Source: Nocardia sp. NBC_01503
GTDB taxonomy: Bacteria; Actinomycetota; Actinomycetes; Mycobacteriales; Mycobacteriaceae
DNA length: 64,000 nucleotides
Assembly (NCBI RefSeq): GCF_036327755.1
Contig: NZ_CP109596.1
Span: 7,502,001 to 7,566,000 of the forward strand
Reading direction: 5' to 3'
Shown: piece after piece, positions 1 through 8,776 of the stretch
Numbering within the stretch: the first letter of the stretch is position 1
How the letters are laid out: every line of letters begins with the position of its first letter
Notes under the pieces: generated by a model
What the model saw: only the letters and a program-made list of their open reading frames with translations
What the model was told of the DNA's origin: nothing
Databases searched by the model: none
Program-made: the position numbers and the translations under genes

Positions 1-1016
1 ACGGCGAGCGCACCGTGTTTGACGGCGTCGAACCGTGCGGCATTGATATGGATGAGTCGGACATCCTCGGCGAAGACGGTCCAGGAGGCGGTGGTGAAGT
101 CCTGCAGACGGGTGCCGATGGCGAGGACGACATCCGCCTCTGCCGCAAGGGCATTGGCCGAGGCCGCGCCGGTGACGCCGAGGGGTCCGGCATAGAGGTG
201 ATGGTTGTGCGCGATCAGGGTGCGTCCGGCGGTGGTCTCGGTGATCGGAATACCGTGCCGCTCAGCGAATTCCTGCGCCTGCGCGCCCGCCCCGGAGTAG
301 CGGACCCCACCACCGAGGACCAGTAGCGGGCGTTGCGCGCTCCGCAGTTTCGCCGCCGCCTCGGCGATTGTGCGACGATCGGGCCGGGGGCGTGCGATGC
401 GGTGCACGACCGGTTCGAAGAGTGCGTCCGGAAAATCGTAGGTCTCAACCTGAATGTCCTGCGGCAGAGCGAGTGTCACCGGACCCGCCTCCGCCGGATC
501 GGTGAGCACCCGCGCTACCTGCGGCAGGGTGGCGATCAACTGTTCGGGGCGGGTGATGCGGTCGAAGTACCGGCTCACCGGGCGGAAGGCATCATTCACG
601 GTGACGGTCGGATCGCCGAAATGCTCGACCTGCTGGAGCACCGGATCGGGTGCGCGACTGGTGAAGGTGTCACCGGGCAGTAGGAGCAGCGGTAACCGAT
701 TGGCATGTGCCACACCGGCCGCGGTCACCATGTTGAGCGCGCCGGGTCCGATGGACGAGGTGGCGATGCCGACCTGACGGCGATGGGTGGCCTTGGCCAA
801 TCCGACGGCGGCCAGGGCCATGCCCTGTTCGGTATGCCCGCGCCACACCGGAATCTCCTCGCGCCGCTCCTGCAGCGCGGTACCCAAGCCCAGTACATTG
901 CCGTGCCCGAAGATGGCGAAAACGCTTGGGAACAGCGGCACTTCGGTGCCGTCGAGCAGTTCGGAGCGCTGGGCGACCAGCCAGGCCACCAGGGCTTGCG
1001 CGGTCGTGAGTCTCAT
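1..1016 (-). CDS. iolD: 3D-(3,5/4)-trihydroxycyclohexane-1,2-dione hydrolase, C-terminus cut by window edge
   Basis: Thiamine-diphosphate enzyme that opens the ring of the trione formed from myo-inositol, giving 5-deoxy-glucuronate. About 338 N-terminal residues are visible and the frame runs off the window without a stop; the family is usually a little over 600 residues. The N-terminus carries the family signature AQRSE followed by FAIFGHGNVLGLG, then the TPP-binding pyrimidine domain (a GPGALNMVTAAGVAH stretch) and the start of the central domain. The ATG overlaps the iolB stop as ATGA, so it is the last visible gene of the inositol operon and is translationally coupled to iolB. The family call is secure. 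Confidence 0.93.
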   Translation of the reverse strand, partial: MRLTTAQALVAWLVAQRSELLDGTEVPLFPSVFAIFGHGNVLGLGTALQERREEIPVWRGHTEQGMALAAVGLAKATHRRQVGIATSSIGPGALNMVTAAGVAHANRLPLLLLPGDTFTSRAPDPVLQQVEHFGDPTVTVNDAFRPVSRYFDRITRPEQLIATLPQVARVLTDPAEAGPVTLALPQDIQVETYDFPDALFEPVVHRIARPRPDRRTIAEAAAKLRSAQRPLLVLGGGVRYSGAGAQAQEFAERHGIPITETTAGRTLIAHNHHLYAGPLGVTGAASANALAAEADVVLAIGTRLQDFTTASWTVFAEDVRLIHINAARFDAVKHGALA

Positions 1017-1903
1017 ACGCGGCGTCCTTCGTGCGAGGTGACCGGGCAGCGCGGGTCCGAAGGCTCATCGGCCCACCGCGATCGAACCCAGGCGTGCGCG
1101 GGATCGTCACAGAAGGCCATGGACCGCTCGGGGCCGGGACCGGCCAGAACATTGAGGTAGTACATGGGATAACCGGGGGCGGCTATGCACGGGCCGTGGT
1201 AGCCGTGCGGGACCAGGAAGACATCACCGTCGTGAACCGCCACGTTCTCGTCGAGCGAGCCGTCTGCGGTGTAGGTGCGGTGCATGCCGAAACCCGTTGC
1301 GGACGGGGTGATTCCGTCGCGATCGGCAATGCGGAAGTAGTAGATCTCCTCATTGACGACCTCGCAGTCGCTCGCCTCGTCATGCTTGTGCGGCGGGTAG
1401 GAGGACCAGTTGCCGTCGGGGGTGATGAGTTCGCAGGCATTGAGTTTGTCCGCGTGCTCCCAAACTCCGGGGACGCCGAAGCCGGTCACCTGGCGGGTTG
1501 CCCGGCCCGCGCCGCGCACCTCCACCGGGACCTGTTCGGCCGGGCCGTATTTCGGCTCGAGGCGGCGCGTGCAGCGGGCCATGGGCAGGGCGACTTCGAG
1601 ACCGTGCACCGTGGCGAGCTCGACCTCGGCATCGCGCGGGATGTAGGCGAAATCGGTGACGCGGGTGAAAACCGTTTCGCGGCCTCGGAGTTCGAAGGTG
1701 AGGCCGTCGACGCGGACGGTGCAGGATCCGGCGAGGGGTAGCACGAACGCCTCGAATTCGCCGGTGTGCACGGTGCGGGATTCGCCCGGGGCCAGCCGGA
1801 GTACCCGCAGACCGGTGTAGGTCCAGCCCGCGTCGTCGGGGGTGAGCAGCACCGGATCGTCACCGGCGCCGAGGCTTCCGGCCGGACGATGCAGTTTGCT
1901 CAT
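1013..1903 (-). CDS. iolB: 5-deoxy-glucuronate isomerase
   Basis: Isomerises 5-deoxy-glucuronate, the IolD product, to 2-deoxy-5-keto-gluconate in cytosolic myo-inositol catabolism. The 296 residues match the normal family length and bicupin fold. Likely metal ligands are visible in PPHKHD (170-175), EEIYYFR (185-191) and GYHG (234-237). It overlaps the aldolase gene upstream and iolD downstream by 4 bp each (ATGA), so all three are expected on one transcript. Assignment rests on the motifs plus the surrounding iol genes. Confidence 0.95.
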   Translation of the reverse strand: MSKLHRPAGSLGAGDDPVLLTPDDAGWTYTGLRVLRLAPGESRTVHTGEFEAFVLPLAGSCTVRVDGLTFELRGRETVFTRVTDFAYIPRDAEVELATVHGLEVALPMARCTRRLEPKYGPAEQVPVEVRGAGRATRQVTGFGVPGVWEHADKLNACELITPDGNWSSYPPHKHDEASDCEVVNEEIYYFRIADRDGITPSATGFGMHRTYTADGSLDENVAVHDGDVFLVPHGYHGPCIAAPGYPMYYLNVLAGPGPERSMAFCDDPAHAWVRSRWADEPSDPRCPVTSHEGRRV

Positions 1904-2793
1904 GATGCGGCCGCCAGGACTCGGGCGGCGGCATCGACCGCGCCCGCCACATCACCGTCGGGCGGGTACAGCAGGCTGCGCCCGACCACCAGGCCGCGCA
2001 CCACATCGTGATTGAGCGCCGCACCCCAGGAGGCGAGGTCGGCGGCGGGATCGCCCGATGGGGCTCCGCCGAGGACGAGTACCGGCAGGGTGGTGGCGTC
2101 CAGGGCCGAGATCTCCTGCGGGGCGGGGATCTTCAACCAGGTGTAGGCCGAGGTGACGCCGAGACCGGAGGCGATCGTTATCGCCCGCTGCAGTGACGCG
2201 GCATCGCGATGCATGATCAGCGCGCCGGAGGGATCGCGACCGTACGGCAGCGGCTCCACCATGGCCATGAGTCCGTGCTCGGCGAGTTCGGAGACCGCTC
2301 GCGCACAGGCTTCGAGGGTGGGAATGGTGCCCGGATCCGAATCGACCATGCGCAGCAGCATCTTTCCGCCGTCGAGGCGGTACTTCACCAGTGACTCCGC
2401 GTCGTACCCTGTGAAGCGGTCGTCGATCTCCCAATCGGCTCCCGCCAGCCCACCGCGGTTCATGGAGCCGATGACGATCTTGTCGTGCACGGCATCCAGG
2501 AGCAGCAACTCCTCGACAATGTCCGGGGAGCCGAGCACACCGTCCACGGCCGGATTGTCCAGGGCGATCAGCAGTCGCTCCAGCAGGGTGCGGCGACCGG
2601 CCATGGCGGTACTGTCACCACCCACGCCGAGCGCACCGCGCGCGGGATGATCGGCGGCGACCAGGAACAGGGTTCCCTTGTCCGACAGCAGGTTCGGCCG
2701 CCGGATGCGATCGGCATAGGCGCGCCGCACCGCCTCGGGTTCGGTCGCTCGGGCCCGCAGCAGGCGGTACCAGCGGTCATCGGTCAGGTGCAC
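1900..2793 (-). CDS. Cgl0159-family TIM-barrel protein, probable inositol-pathway aldolase
   Basis: A 297-residue (beta/alpha)8 protein of the Cgl0159 family, which lies beside iolC in corynebacterial inositol clusters. It has class I aldolase-like sequence, with DKIVIGSMNRGG in the first half and SAYTWLKIPAP in the second half. By position it is inferred to cleave 2-deoxy-5-keto-gluconate-6-phosphate, the IolC product, into dihydroxyacetone phosphate and malonic semialdehyde, the IolJ step. I chose the GTG start (VHLTDDRW), which overlaps the iolC stop by about 10 bp. The frame is open further upstream, but that part is shadow of iolC. Family is secure, the reaction is inferred. Confidence 0.8.
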   Translation of the reverse strand: MHLTDDRWYRLLRARATEPEAVRRAYADRIRRPNLLSDKGTLFLVAADHPARGALGVGGDSTAMAGRRTLLERLLIALDNPAVDGVLGSPDIVEELLLLDAVHDKIVIGSMNRGGLAGADWEIDDRFTGYDAESLVKYRLDGGKMLLRMVDSDPGTIPTLEACARAVSELAEHGLMAMVEPLPYGRDPSGALIMHRDAASLQRAITIASGLGVTSAYTWLKIPAPQEISALDATTLPVLVLGGAPSGDPAADLASWGAALNHDVVRGLVVGRSLLYPPDGDVAGAVDAAARVLAAAS

Positions 2794-3722
2794 AGCAACT
2801 CCTCGATCTCGGCCTCGGTCGGCATGGCGTCGGCGCAGGCCAGGCGGGAGGCGACCAGCGCCCCGGCCGCATTGGCGAAGGTACCCAGGCGGTGTGGATC
2901 CCAGCCGGCCAGCAGGCCGTGGATGAGCGCGCCGCCGAAGCCGTCGCCCGCGCCCAGTCCGCACACCACCTCGACGCGACAGGGTGGGACGGTCCAGCGT
3001 TCGGTCGCGGTGGCCACGAGTACGCCCTCGGCGCCGCGTTTGATCACCGCGAGACGGACGCCGCGGGCGAGCAGGCGGTCGGCGGCCTTGTCGGGATCGG
3101 CGGTGCCGACGGCCACCTCGACCTCGGTTCTATTGCCCACCACCACATTCACGTGATCGACCATCCAGCCGATCTCGGCGCGCGCGGTCTCGACATCGGG
3201 CCAGAACATGGGGCGGTAGTCCAGGTCCAGCACGGTATGGCCGCGCCGGTCGCGCCGCTCCAGGATGGCGCGCTGGGTGGTGCGGCCGGGTTCGGCGCTC
3301 ACCCCGGTACCGGTGACCCACAGCAGGGGTACGGAATCGACTATCTCCCAGGGGATCTCATCGTGGGTGAGGGTCAGGTCCGGGGCGATGGGCGCGCGAT
3401 AGAACACCAGCGGCGGATCGGCGGGTGGGTTGAGTTCGCAGAACACCACGGGCGTCTGGAGATTCGGCGCGGTGCCGACATAGCGGTTCTCGACGCCGAA
3501 GTCCGTCAGCGCGGTGCGGACGAAGTCGCCGAAACTGTCGGGTCCGACCTTGGTGAGCAGTGCCGTGCGGCGGCCGAGCCGGGCCGCCGCCACCGCGACA
3601 TTGGTCGCGGTGCCGCCGAGGAATTTGGCGAAGGTCGAGACCTCCGCCAGCGGCACCCCGCTCTGCTCCGGGTACAGGTCCACCCCGACGCGGCCGATGG
3701 TCAGCACCTCCGGTTCGGTCAC
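2784..3722 (-). CDS. iolC: 5-dehydro-2-deoxygluconokinase (PfkB family)
   Basis: Phosphorylates 2-deoxy-5-keto-gluconate with ATP. The 312 residues show the ribokinase/PfkB fold: N-terminal GRVGVDLYPEQ, the substrate-binding FLGGTATNVAVAAARLG at 34-50, and the C-terminal signature GLGAGDGFGG with catalytic Asp near residue 260. The ATG overlaps the stop of the upstream ABC ATPase gene by 4 bp. Position between the transporter and the aldolase/iolB/iolD genes supports IolC rather than another sugar kinase. Confidence 0.92.
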   Translation of the reverse strand: MTEPEVLTIGRVGVDLYPEQSGVPLAEVSTFAKFLGGTATNVAVAAARLGRRTALLTKVGPDSFGDFVRTALTDFGVENRYVGTAPNLQTPVVFCELNPPADPPLVFYRAPIAPDLTLTHDEIPWEIVDSVPLLWVTGTGVSAEPGRTTQRAILERRDRRGHTVLDLDYRPMFWPDVETARAEIGWMVDHVNVVVGNRTEVEVAVGTADPDKAADRLLARGVRLAVIKRGAEGVLVATATERWTVPPCRVEVVCGLGAGDGFGGALIHGLLAGWDPHRLGTFANAAGALVASRLACADAMPTEAEIEELLCT

Positions 3723-4510
3723 GGCGTCACCACTCGCTGCAATTCGTGTTGCAGGGCTTCGAGTTCCGCGCCGCCGGACATCTGACGGGTCAGTTCGTTG
3801 AGGTCGATCTCGGACTTCTCGTAGGAGCCGAGTTGGCCGCCGCGCTGCAGCAGCAGGAAGCGGTCGCCGACCGGGTAGGCGTGGTGCGGGTTATGCGTGA
3901 TGAGTACGACGCCCAGGCCGCGGTCGCGGGCCTGTACGACATAGCGGAGCACGATGCCCGCCTGTTTGACACCCAGTGCGGCGGTCGGTTCGTCGAGGAT
4001 GAGCACCTTCGCGCCGTAGTACACCGCGCGGGCGATGGCCACACATTGACGCTGGCCGCCGGAGAGGGTGCCGACCGGCTGTTCCAGGTCTCGGATCTCG
4101 ATTCCCATGTCTTCCAGGGCTTTCCGGGTGATGTCCTGGGCTCGGCGGCGGTCCAGCATTTGGATCGGGCCGAGCCGTTTCACCGGTTCGGAGCCGAGGA
4201 CGAAGTTGCGCCAGACGCTCATCAGCGGGACCACGGCCAGATCCTGGTAGACGGTGGCGATGCCCAGGTCCAAAGAGTCACGCGGAGAGGAGAATCGAGT
4301 GGCCTCGCCATTGACGCGCAGTTCCCCGGCGTCGTGCTGATGCACTCCGGCCAGGATCTTGATCAGGGTGGATTTGCCCGCGCCATTGTCACCGAGTACG
4401 CAGGTGACCTCGCCGGGATTGACCACCATGGACACATCGTGCAGCGCGACCACGCCGCCGTAACTCTTTCCGATATCGACGGTTTCGATGAGGGGTGCCT
4501 GGGAGGTCAT
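3719..4510 (-). CDS. Sugar ABC transporter, ATP-binding protein
   Basis: Single-domain ATPase (263 residues) of a carbohydrate importer of the ribose/xylose/fructose type. Walker A GDNGAGKST is at 40-48, the Q-loop near YQD (88-90), the signature LSGGQ at 149-153 and Walker B ILDEP at 171-175. Most ribose-type ATPases are double-length; this one is the half-size, FrcA-like form and would work as a homodimer. It overlaps the permease and iolC genes by 4 bp each, so it is inferred to power uptake of inositol or a related cyclitol. Confidence 0.92.
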   Translation of the reverse strand: MTSQAPLIETVDIGKSYGGVVALHDVSMVVNPGEVTCVLGDNGAGKSTLIKILAGVHQHDAGELRVNGEATRFSSPRDSLDLGIATVYQDLAVVPLMSVWRNFVLGSEPVKRLGPIQMLDRRRAQDITRKALEDMGIEIRDLEQPVGTLSGGQRQCVAIARAVYYGAKVLILDEPTAALGVKQAGIVLRYVVQARDRGLGVVLITHNPHHAYPVGDRFLLLQRGGQLGSYEKSEIDLNELTRQMSGGAELEALQHELQRVVTP

Positions 4511-5559
4511 CGGCGTACCCTTTCCGCTCGCTTCTTGAACTCGTTATTGACCAGTACGGCCGAGAGCAGCAGGACACCGAGGAAGAGCATGAACCAGTCG
4601 CTGTTCCAACCGGCGAAGACAATGCCCTGGCGGGCCATGCCGAAGGTGAGTGCACCGAGGGCCGCGCCGACCACCGAGCCGAAGCCGCCGGTGAGCAGAC
4701 AGCCGCCGACGACCGCGGCGATGATGTACTGGAACTCCAGTCCCACACCCTGATTCGCCTGCACGCTGGAGAAGCGCAGTAGATTGCACGCACCCACCAC
4801 CCAGCCCGCGAAGGCCGTGGTCATGAAGAGGATGATCTTGGTGCGGGCGGCGGGGACACCGACCGCGCGTGCGCTGGGGAGCGAGCCGCCGACGGCGAAG
4901 ATCCAGTTGCCGAACCTGGTGCGCATCAACACTATCGCGGCGATGGCGGTCAGGACTATCCACCACACGACCGAGGCTTGGATATGCGCGTCACCGATAT
5001 CGGTGGTGGAGGCGAAGACCCAGCCCGCGGACTGGTAACCGTCCGCACCCCGAATGCCGGAGACCTGGACGGTGCCGGTAACCCACCGTGTCACACCGAG
5101 ATTCAGGCCCTGCAAGGCCAGGAACGTGCCCAGGGTGACGATGAAGCTCGGCAGGCCGGTGCGCATGACGACCCAGCCGTTGAGGGCGCCCACGGCCAGA
5201 GCGAAGATCAGCGAAACCGCCAGTGCCAGCCAGACATTCCAGCCCGCGTTGACCACGAGCAGTCCGGTGACCAGCGCGGTGGACGCGGTCATCACACCGG
5301 CGGAGAGGTCGAATTCGCCGCCGATCATGAGCAGGGCGACCGCCACCGCCATGATTCCCAGCGTGGACGCGTCATCCAGCCAGTTCGAGACGCCCAGTGC
5401 GCTCAGAAACTTGTCGGTGATGATGGAGAAGAACAGGAATACCACCAGCGCGCCGATGAGCGCACCCAGTTCGGGGCGCACCACCAGGCGCTGGAGGATG
5501 GAGGCGCGCAGCCCCTCGGTTCGCGTGGTCGGCTCGGAAGCCGTTGTGGCAACACTCAT
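4507..5559 (-). CDS. Sugar ABC transporter permease (RbsC/XylH family)
   Basis: Integral membrane subunit (350 residues) with about ten hydrophobic segments, typical of BPD_transp_2 ribose/xylose permeases; the segment FDLSAGVMTAS is the conserved GEFDLS loop of that family. I chose the ATG at 5559 (MSVATTASEP), preceded by GGGAG; the frame is open further upstream but would run into the binding-protein gene. It lies between the ATPase and the substrate-binding lipoprotein genes, completing a standard importer. Confidence 0.92.
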   Translation of the reverse strand: MSVATTASEPTTRTEGLRASILQRLVVRPELGALIGALVVFLFFSIITDKFLSALGVSNWLDDASTLGIMAVAVALLMIGGEFDLSAGVMTASTALVTGLLVVNAGWNVWLALAVSLIFALAVGALNGWVVMRTGLPSFIVTLGTFLALQGLNLGVTRWVTGTVQVSGIRGADGYQSAGWVFASTTDIGDAHIQASVVWWIVLTAIAAIVLMRTRFGNWIFAVGGSLPSARAVGVPAARTKIILFMTTAFAGWVVGACNLLRFSSVQANQGVGLEFQYIIAAVVGGCLLTGGFGSVVGAALGALTFGMARQGIVFAGWNSDWFMLFLGVLLLSAVLVNNEFKKRAERVRR

Positions 5560-5578
5560 GTCATTCACTCCCGACCGG

Positions 5579-6604
5579 TTACCGCGTGCCCTGGGCGACG
5601 AGCCCGGCGACGACATCGACATTGGTCTTGTCCACGAAGGCGGGTCCGGTCTGCACCGGATGACCACCGCCGACGCTATTGAGATTGGACCGGTACAGCT
5701 TCAACATGACCACCGGCAGATAGCCCTGTTCGTACTGCTGCTGATCGACCGCGAAGAGCAGCGATCCCGCCTGAATGGCGCGCACCACATCGTCATTGAG
5801 GTCGAAGGTGGCGATGGCGGCCTTGGATTTGGACTCGCGCACCGCGTCCACCGCGCGGGCGGCGATCTGCGAATTCAGGGTCAGAACGGCGTCGATGGAC
5901 GAATCCGCCTCCAGCGCACCGCGAATGCGGGCCTGGGCGTCGGTCGGATTGTTGATGTCGACCTGGAGGGTGACGGCGGTGCCGAAGCCCTGGGTCGCGC
6001 CCGCGCAACGTTCGTTCGCGCCGATATTCCCGGCCTCGTGAATTACGCAGAGCATCTTGTGTTTTCCGGCATCGGACAGACGCTTGCCCGCGGACTCACC
6101 GGCCTGGCGTTCACTCTGGCCGACATGGCCGATGGCGCCGAACGCGGTGCTCTTGTCCTCACCGGAGTTGATGGTGACCACGGGAATGCCCGCCGACACC
6201 GCCTTCTCGACGGAGGTGCGCAGTGCGTCCGGATTGGCCATGGAGACCACCAGACCGTCGACGCCCTGTGCGACAGCGTTGTCGATGAGTTTGGCCTGCT
6301 GGCTCGGATCGCCCGAGGAGTTGTACTCCACGCGCACGCCCAGCTGATCGCCCGCCGCCTCCGCGCCATTCTTGACCACATTCCAGAAGGCGTCGCCGGG
6401 TGAGCCGTGCGTGACCACCGCGACGGAGTTCAGCTTGCCGACCGCTGCGGGGGCCTGGGCGGGAGTGGTCTGATCGGTACCCGGGCCGCTACATGCGGCG
6501 AGTACGGCCGCCGCCGCTATCCAGGGCGTCAGTCGCCGCCATCGCCGCCATCCCGGACGTTCTCGTTTCGTGCCTGGGGGTGCTACTTGGGACTTCATTG
6601 TCAT
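5579..6604 (-). CDS. Sugar ABC transporter substrate-binding lipoprotein
   Basis: Periplasmic-binding-protein type 1 fold of about 341 residues. A basic N-terminus (KRERPGWRRWRR) leads into a hydrophobic stretch ending in the lipobox LAAC, so it should be lipid-anchored outside the membrane. The body has family features such as GSPGDAFWNVVKNGAE, VDGLVVSMANPDAL and TFDLNDDVVRAIQAG. GTG and ATG codons are clustered at the start; the second (6604) is used here. The gene lies directly before the permease. Inositol as ligand is inferred from the operon. Confidence 0.9.
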   Translation of the reverse strand: MTMKSQVAPPGTKRERPGWRRWRRLTPWIAAAAVLAACSGPGTDQTTPAQAPAAVGKLNSVAVVTHGSPGDAFWNVVKNGAEAAGDQLGVRVEYNSSGDPSQQAKLIDNAVAQGVDGLVVSMANPDALRTSVEKAVSAGIPVVTINSGEDKSTAFGAIGHVGQSERQAGESAGKRLSDAGKHKMLCVIHEAGNIGANERCAGATQGFGTAVTLQVDINNPTDAQARIRGALEADSSIDAVLTLNSQIAARAVDAVRESKSKAAIATFDLNDDVVRAIQAGSLLFAVDQQQYEQGYLPVVMLKLYRSNLNSVGGGHPVQTGPAFVDKTNVDVVAGLVAQGTR

Positions 6605-6614
6605 CACTTACCAA

Positions 6615-7505
6615 CTAAATCCGGGCGGAGGCCGGTTCGGCCTCGATTTCGGCGAGGTGTCGCAGACTTACTTCGGTATCTCGGGTCGGACCGGCGGCGG
6701 TGTCGCCGGGGTTCAGGGCGGTGTCCTGTTCGAGCACGTACCAGCCGGAGTAACCGGCGGTGCGGACCGCGTGCACGAGGGCGGCGATATCGACATCGCC
6801 CTCGCCGAGCGGAACGTAGAGGCCCTCGCGGACGGCTTGGCTGTATTCCATTCGGCCGCTTCGGACTTCGTCGGCGATGGCCAGACGCACATCCTTGAGG
6901 TGGATGTGGCCGATGCGGTTCGGGTACCGGCGGGCCAGGGCTACCGGATCGGTGCCGCCGATGGCCAGGTGGCCGGTGTCCAGGCAGAGATCCAGATCGG
7001 AGTCGGCCAGGAACCGCCGCACCTCGGCCTCGGTTTCGATATGCGTGCCCACGTGCGGGTGCACGGTGGCGCGCAGGCCGTGCTCGGCGGCGATATCGGC
7101 GATGCTCGCGGCGGTGTCGATGAGGGTGCGCCACTCGTGATCGGTGAGTGGGGTTCGGGTGTCGTATCCGGCTGCGCCGGTGGCGGCGGCCAACACGATG
7201 ACCTCCGCGCCCGCCGCCGCGAAGAGGGCGGCGGTCTCACGGGCGGTGGCCAGGGCCGCGCTCGGTTCGCGATGCAGTGCCAGCGCGAGGAATCCGCCGA
7301 CCGGCGCGAGGTTGAACTTGGCCAGTTCGGCGCGCAGATCGCTTGGGGCACCGGGCAGATACTCGGGCGGCCCGAATTCGGTGGCGGTGATTCCCAGGCC
7401 GGCCATGGCGGACAGCACGGTATCCGCATCCAGGACATGGCCCCAGCCGGGGACTTCGCAGACGCCCCAGGAGATGGGCGCGGCGGCAATACGCAGTTCG
7501 GTCAT
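6615..7505 (-). CDS. TIM-barrel sugar isomerase/epimerase, IolE/IolH-like
   Basis: AP endonuclease 2-type TIM barrel (296 residues). The N-terminal APISWGVCEVPGWGH is typical of actinobacterial IolE, the 2-keto-myo-inositol dehydratase. Likely metal ligands are in VHPHVGTHIE, CLDTGHLAIGG and HIHLKDV, and the C-terminus has GWYVLEQD. First gene of the inositol operon; the ATG at 7505 is chosen because GGGAAG lies just upstream (GTG at 7511 is the alternative). IolE is the best reading, but IolH- or IolI-type isomerases share the fold and signature, so no symbol is given. Confidence 0.82.
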   Translation of the reverse strand: MTELRIAAAPISWGVCEVPGWGHVLDADTVLSAMAGLGITATEFGPPEYLPGAPSDLRAELAKFNLAPVGGFLALALHREPSAALATARETAALFAAAGAEVIVLAAATGAAGYDTRTPLTDHEWRTLIDTAASIADIAAEHGLRATVHPHVGTHIETEAEVRRFLADSDLDLCLDTGHLAIGGTDPVALARRYPNRIGHIHLKDVRLAIADEVRSGRMEYSQAVREGLYVPLGEGDVDIAALVHAVRTAGYSGWYVLEQDTALNPGDTAAGPTRDTEVSLRHLAEIEAEPASARI

Positions 7506-7553
7506 CGGCACTTCCCAGACCTGTCGGTAGCCAACGGGTGAAACGCTCCCCCT

Positions 7554-7567
7554 TTGGAGCGCTCCAA
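7554..7567. promoter_or_regulatory. LacI-type operator, iol side
   Basis: Perfect 14-bp palindrome TTGGAGCGCTCCAA with the central CG step typical of LacI/GalR sites. It lies 49 bp upstream of the first inositol-operon gene, between it and the divergent LacI-family gene, which is its inferred ligand. Confidence 0.8.
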
Positions 7568-7690
7568 CAATGTAACCCCGATCACAAGCGTGTCAAGACC
7601 TTCGCCGTATCGCAGAAGTGGTGTGTGACCTTGCAATACACCTGCCACCTGGGGCGTTGTGCAGGAATCCAAATGTCCGAATCAGGTTGT

Positions 7691-7702
7691 TAGAGCGCTC
7701 TA
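7691..7702. promoter_or_regulatory. LacI-type operator, regulator side
   Basis: Perfect 12-bp palindrome TAGAGCGCTCTA sharing the core GAGCGCTC with the site at 7554. The centres are about 136 bp apart, compatible with looping. It lies 37 bp before the LacI-family start codon, suggesting autoregulation. Confidence 0.78.
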
Positions 7703-7739
7703 TTGCCGAGATCGTTTCGGGCCGGTACCGTCAGGCAGC

Positions 7740-8744
7740 ATGACCCGACCGACCATGGAAGACGTCGCCGCGAGGGCGGGCGTTTCCCGCGCACTGGTCT
7801 CACTGGTCATGCGCAACTCCCCCAAGGTCAGCGATCATCGCCGGCGTGCGGTGCTGCAGGCCGCGGAGGAACTGGGGTATCAACCGCATCTGATGGCCCG
7901 CTCACTGGCCAGCCGGACCTCGAACATCGTCGGGGTCATGGTGTCCGATCTGCGCAACGCCTTCTTCGCCGATGTGGTGGAGGGGATGGATCAGGCGGCG
8001 CAGGAGGCGGGGCTCGAACTCATTCTCAATACCGGGCGGCGCAGTGCCGCTCGGGAACAGTCTGCGCTGGCGAGCCTGCTCGCCTTTCGGCCGGGCGGGA
8101 TCATCCTGCTCTCGCCCGTGTTGCCCGCCGCGTCGATTCGCGATGCGGCGGACCGGTGTCCGGTGGTGCTGGTTTCGCGAACTTCCACCATGCCCGAGGT
8201 CGACACCGTCAATGACGATGGCGAGCTCGGGGCGGAGCTCGCGGTGGATCACCTTGTCGCACTGGGGCATCGGCGGATCGTGCATCTGGATGGCGGGGCG
8301 GCGTTCGCGGCCGGGCCGCGGCGCAAGGGGTATACCGCGGCCATGGTTCGACATGGGTTGGAGCCCATGGTGATCGCCAGCGAGCACACCGACGAGGCCG
8401 GTGCGGCGGCTGTGCGCAGTCTGCTGAACCTGTTCTCCCCCGGTAACTTTCCCACCGCTCTCGTCTGCGGCAACGACTTCAATGCCGTCGGCGCGATGTC
8501 CGCGTTGACCGAGGCGGGTCTGCGTGTGCCCGAGGATGTCTCGGTCGTCGGCTACGACAACACCTCACTGGCGGCTCTCCGACACGTCGCCCTCACCACC
8601 ATCGATCAACCGCGCACCAATATCGGCCGCCTGGCTGTACAGGCGCTGAACGAACGCCTGCAGGACGGCCGCACCGAGCCGGTGCGCAAACGTCTGGAAC
8701 CCTCCCTGGTCGTCCGCTCGACGACGGCCACACCCCGCGATTGA
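7740..8744 (+). CDS. LacI-family transcriptional regulator of the inositol genes
   Basis: 334 residues. An N-terminal helix-turn-helix and hinge (MEDVAARAGVSRALVSLVMR through ELGYQPHLMARSLAS) is followed by a periplasmic-binding-protein-like effector domain (NIVGVMVSDLRNAFFADVVEGM; VPEDVSVVGYDNTSLAAL). The ATG at 7740 is chosen because the HTH begins a few residues later and the palindrome at 7691 would otherwise be coding. It is divergent from the inositol operon and upstream of the iolG-like gene, so it most likely represses both when inducer is absent. The effector is unknown; inositol or a pathway intermediate is inferred. Confidence 0.9.
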   Translation: MTRPTMEDVAARAGVSRALVSLVMRNSPKVSDHRRRAVLQAAEELGYQPHLMARSLASRTSNIVGVMVSDLRNAFFADVVEGMDQAAQEAGLELILNTGRRSAAREQSALASLLAFRPGGIILLSPVLPAASIRDAADRCPVVLVSRTSTMPEVDTVNDDGELGAELAVDHLVALGHRRIVHLDGGAAFAAGPRRKGYTAAMVRHGLEPMVIASEHTDEAGAAAVRSLLNLFSPGNFPTALVCGNDFNAVGAMSALTEAGLRVPEDVSVVGYDNTSLAALRHVALTTIDQPRTNIGRLAVQALNERLQDGRTEPVRKRLEPSLVVRSTTATPRD

Positions 8745-8776
8745 GCTGACCCGCAACCACTTTCGAAGGAGCCACC

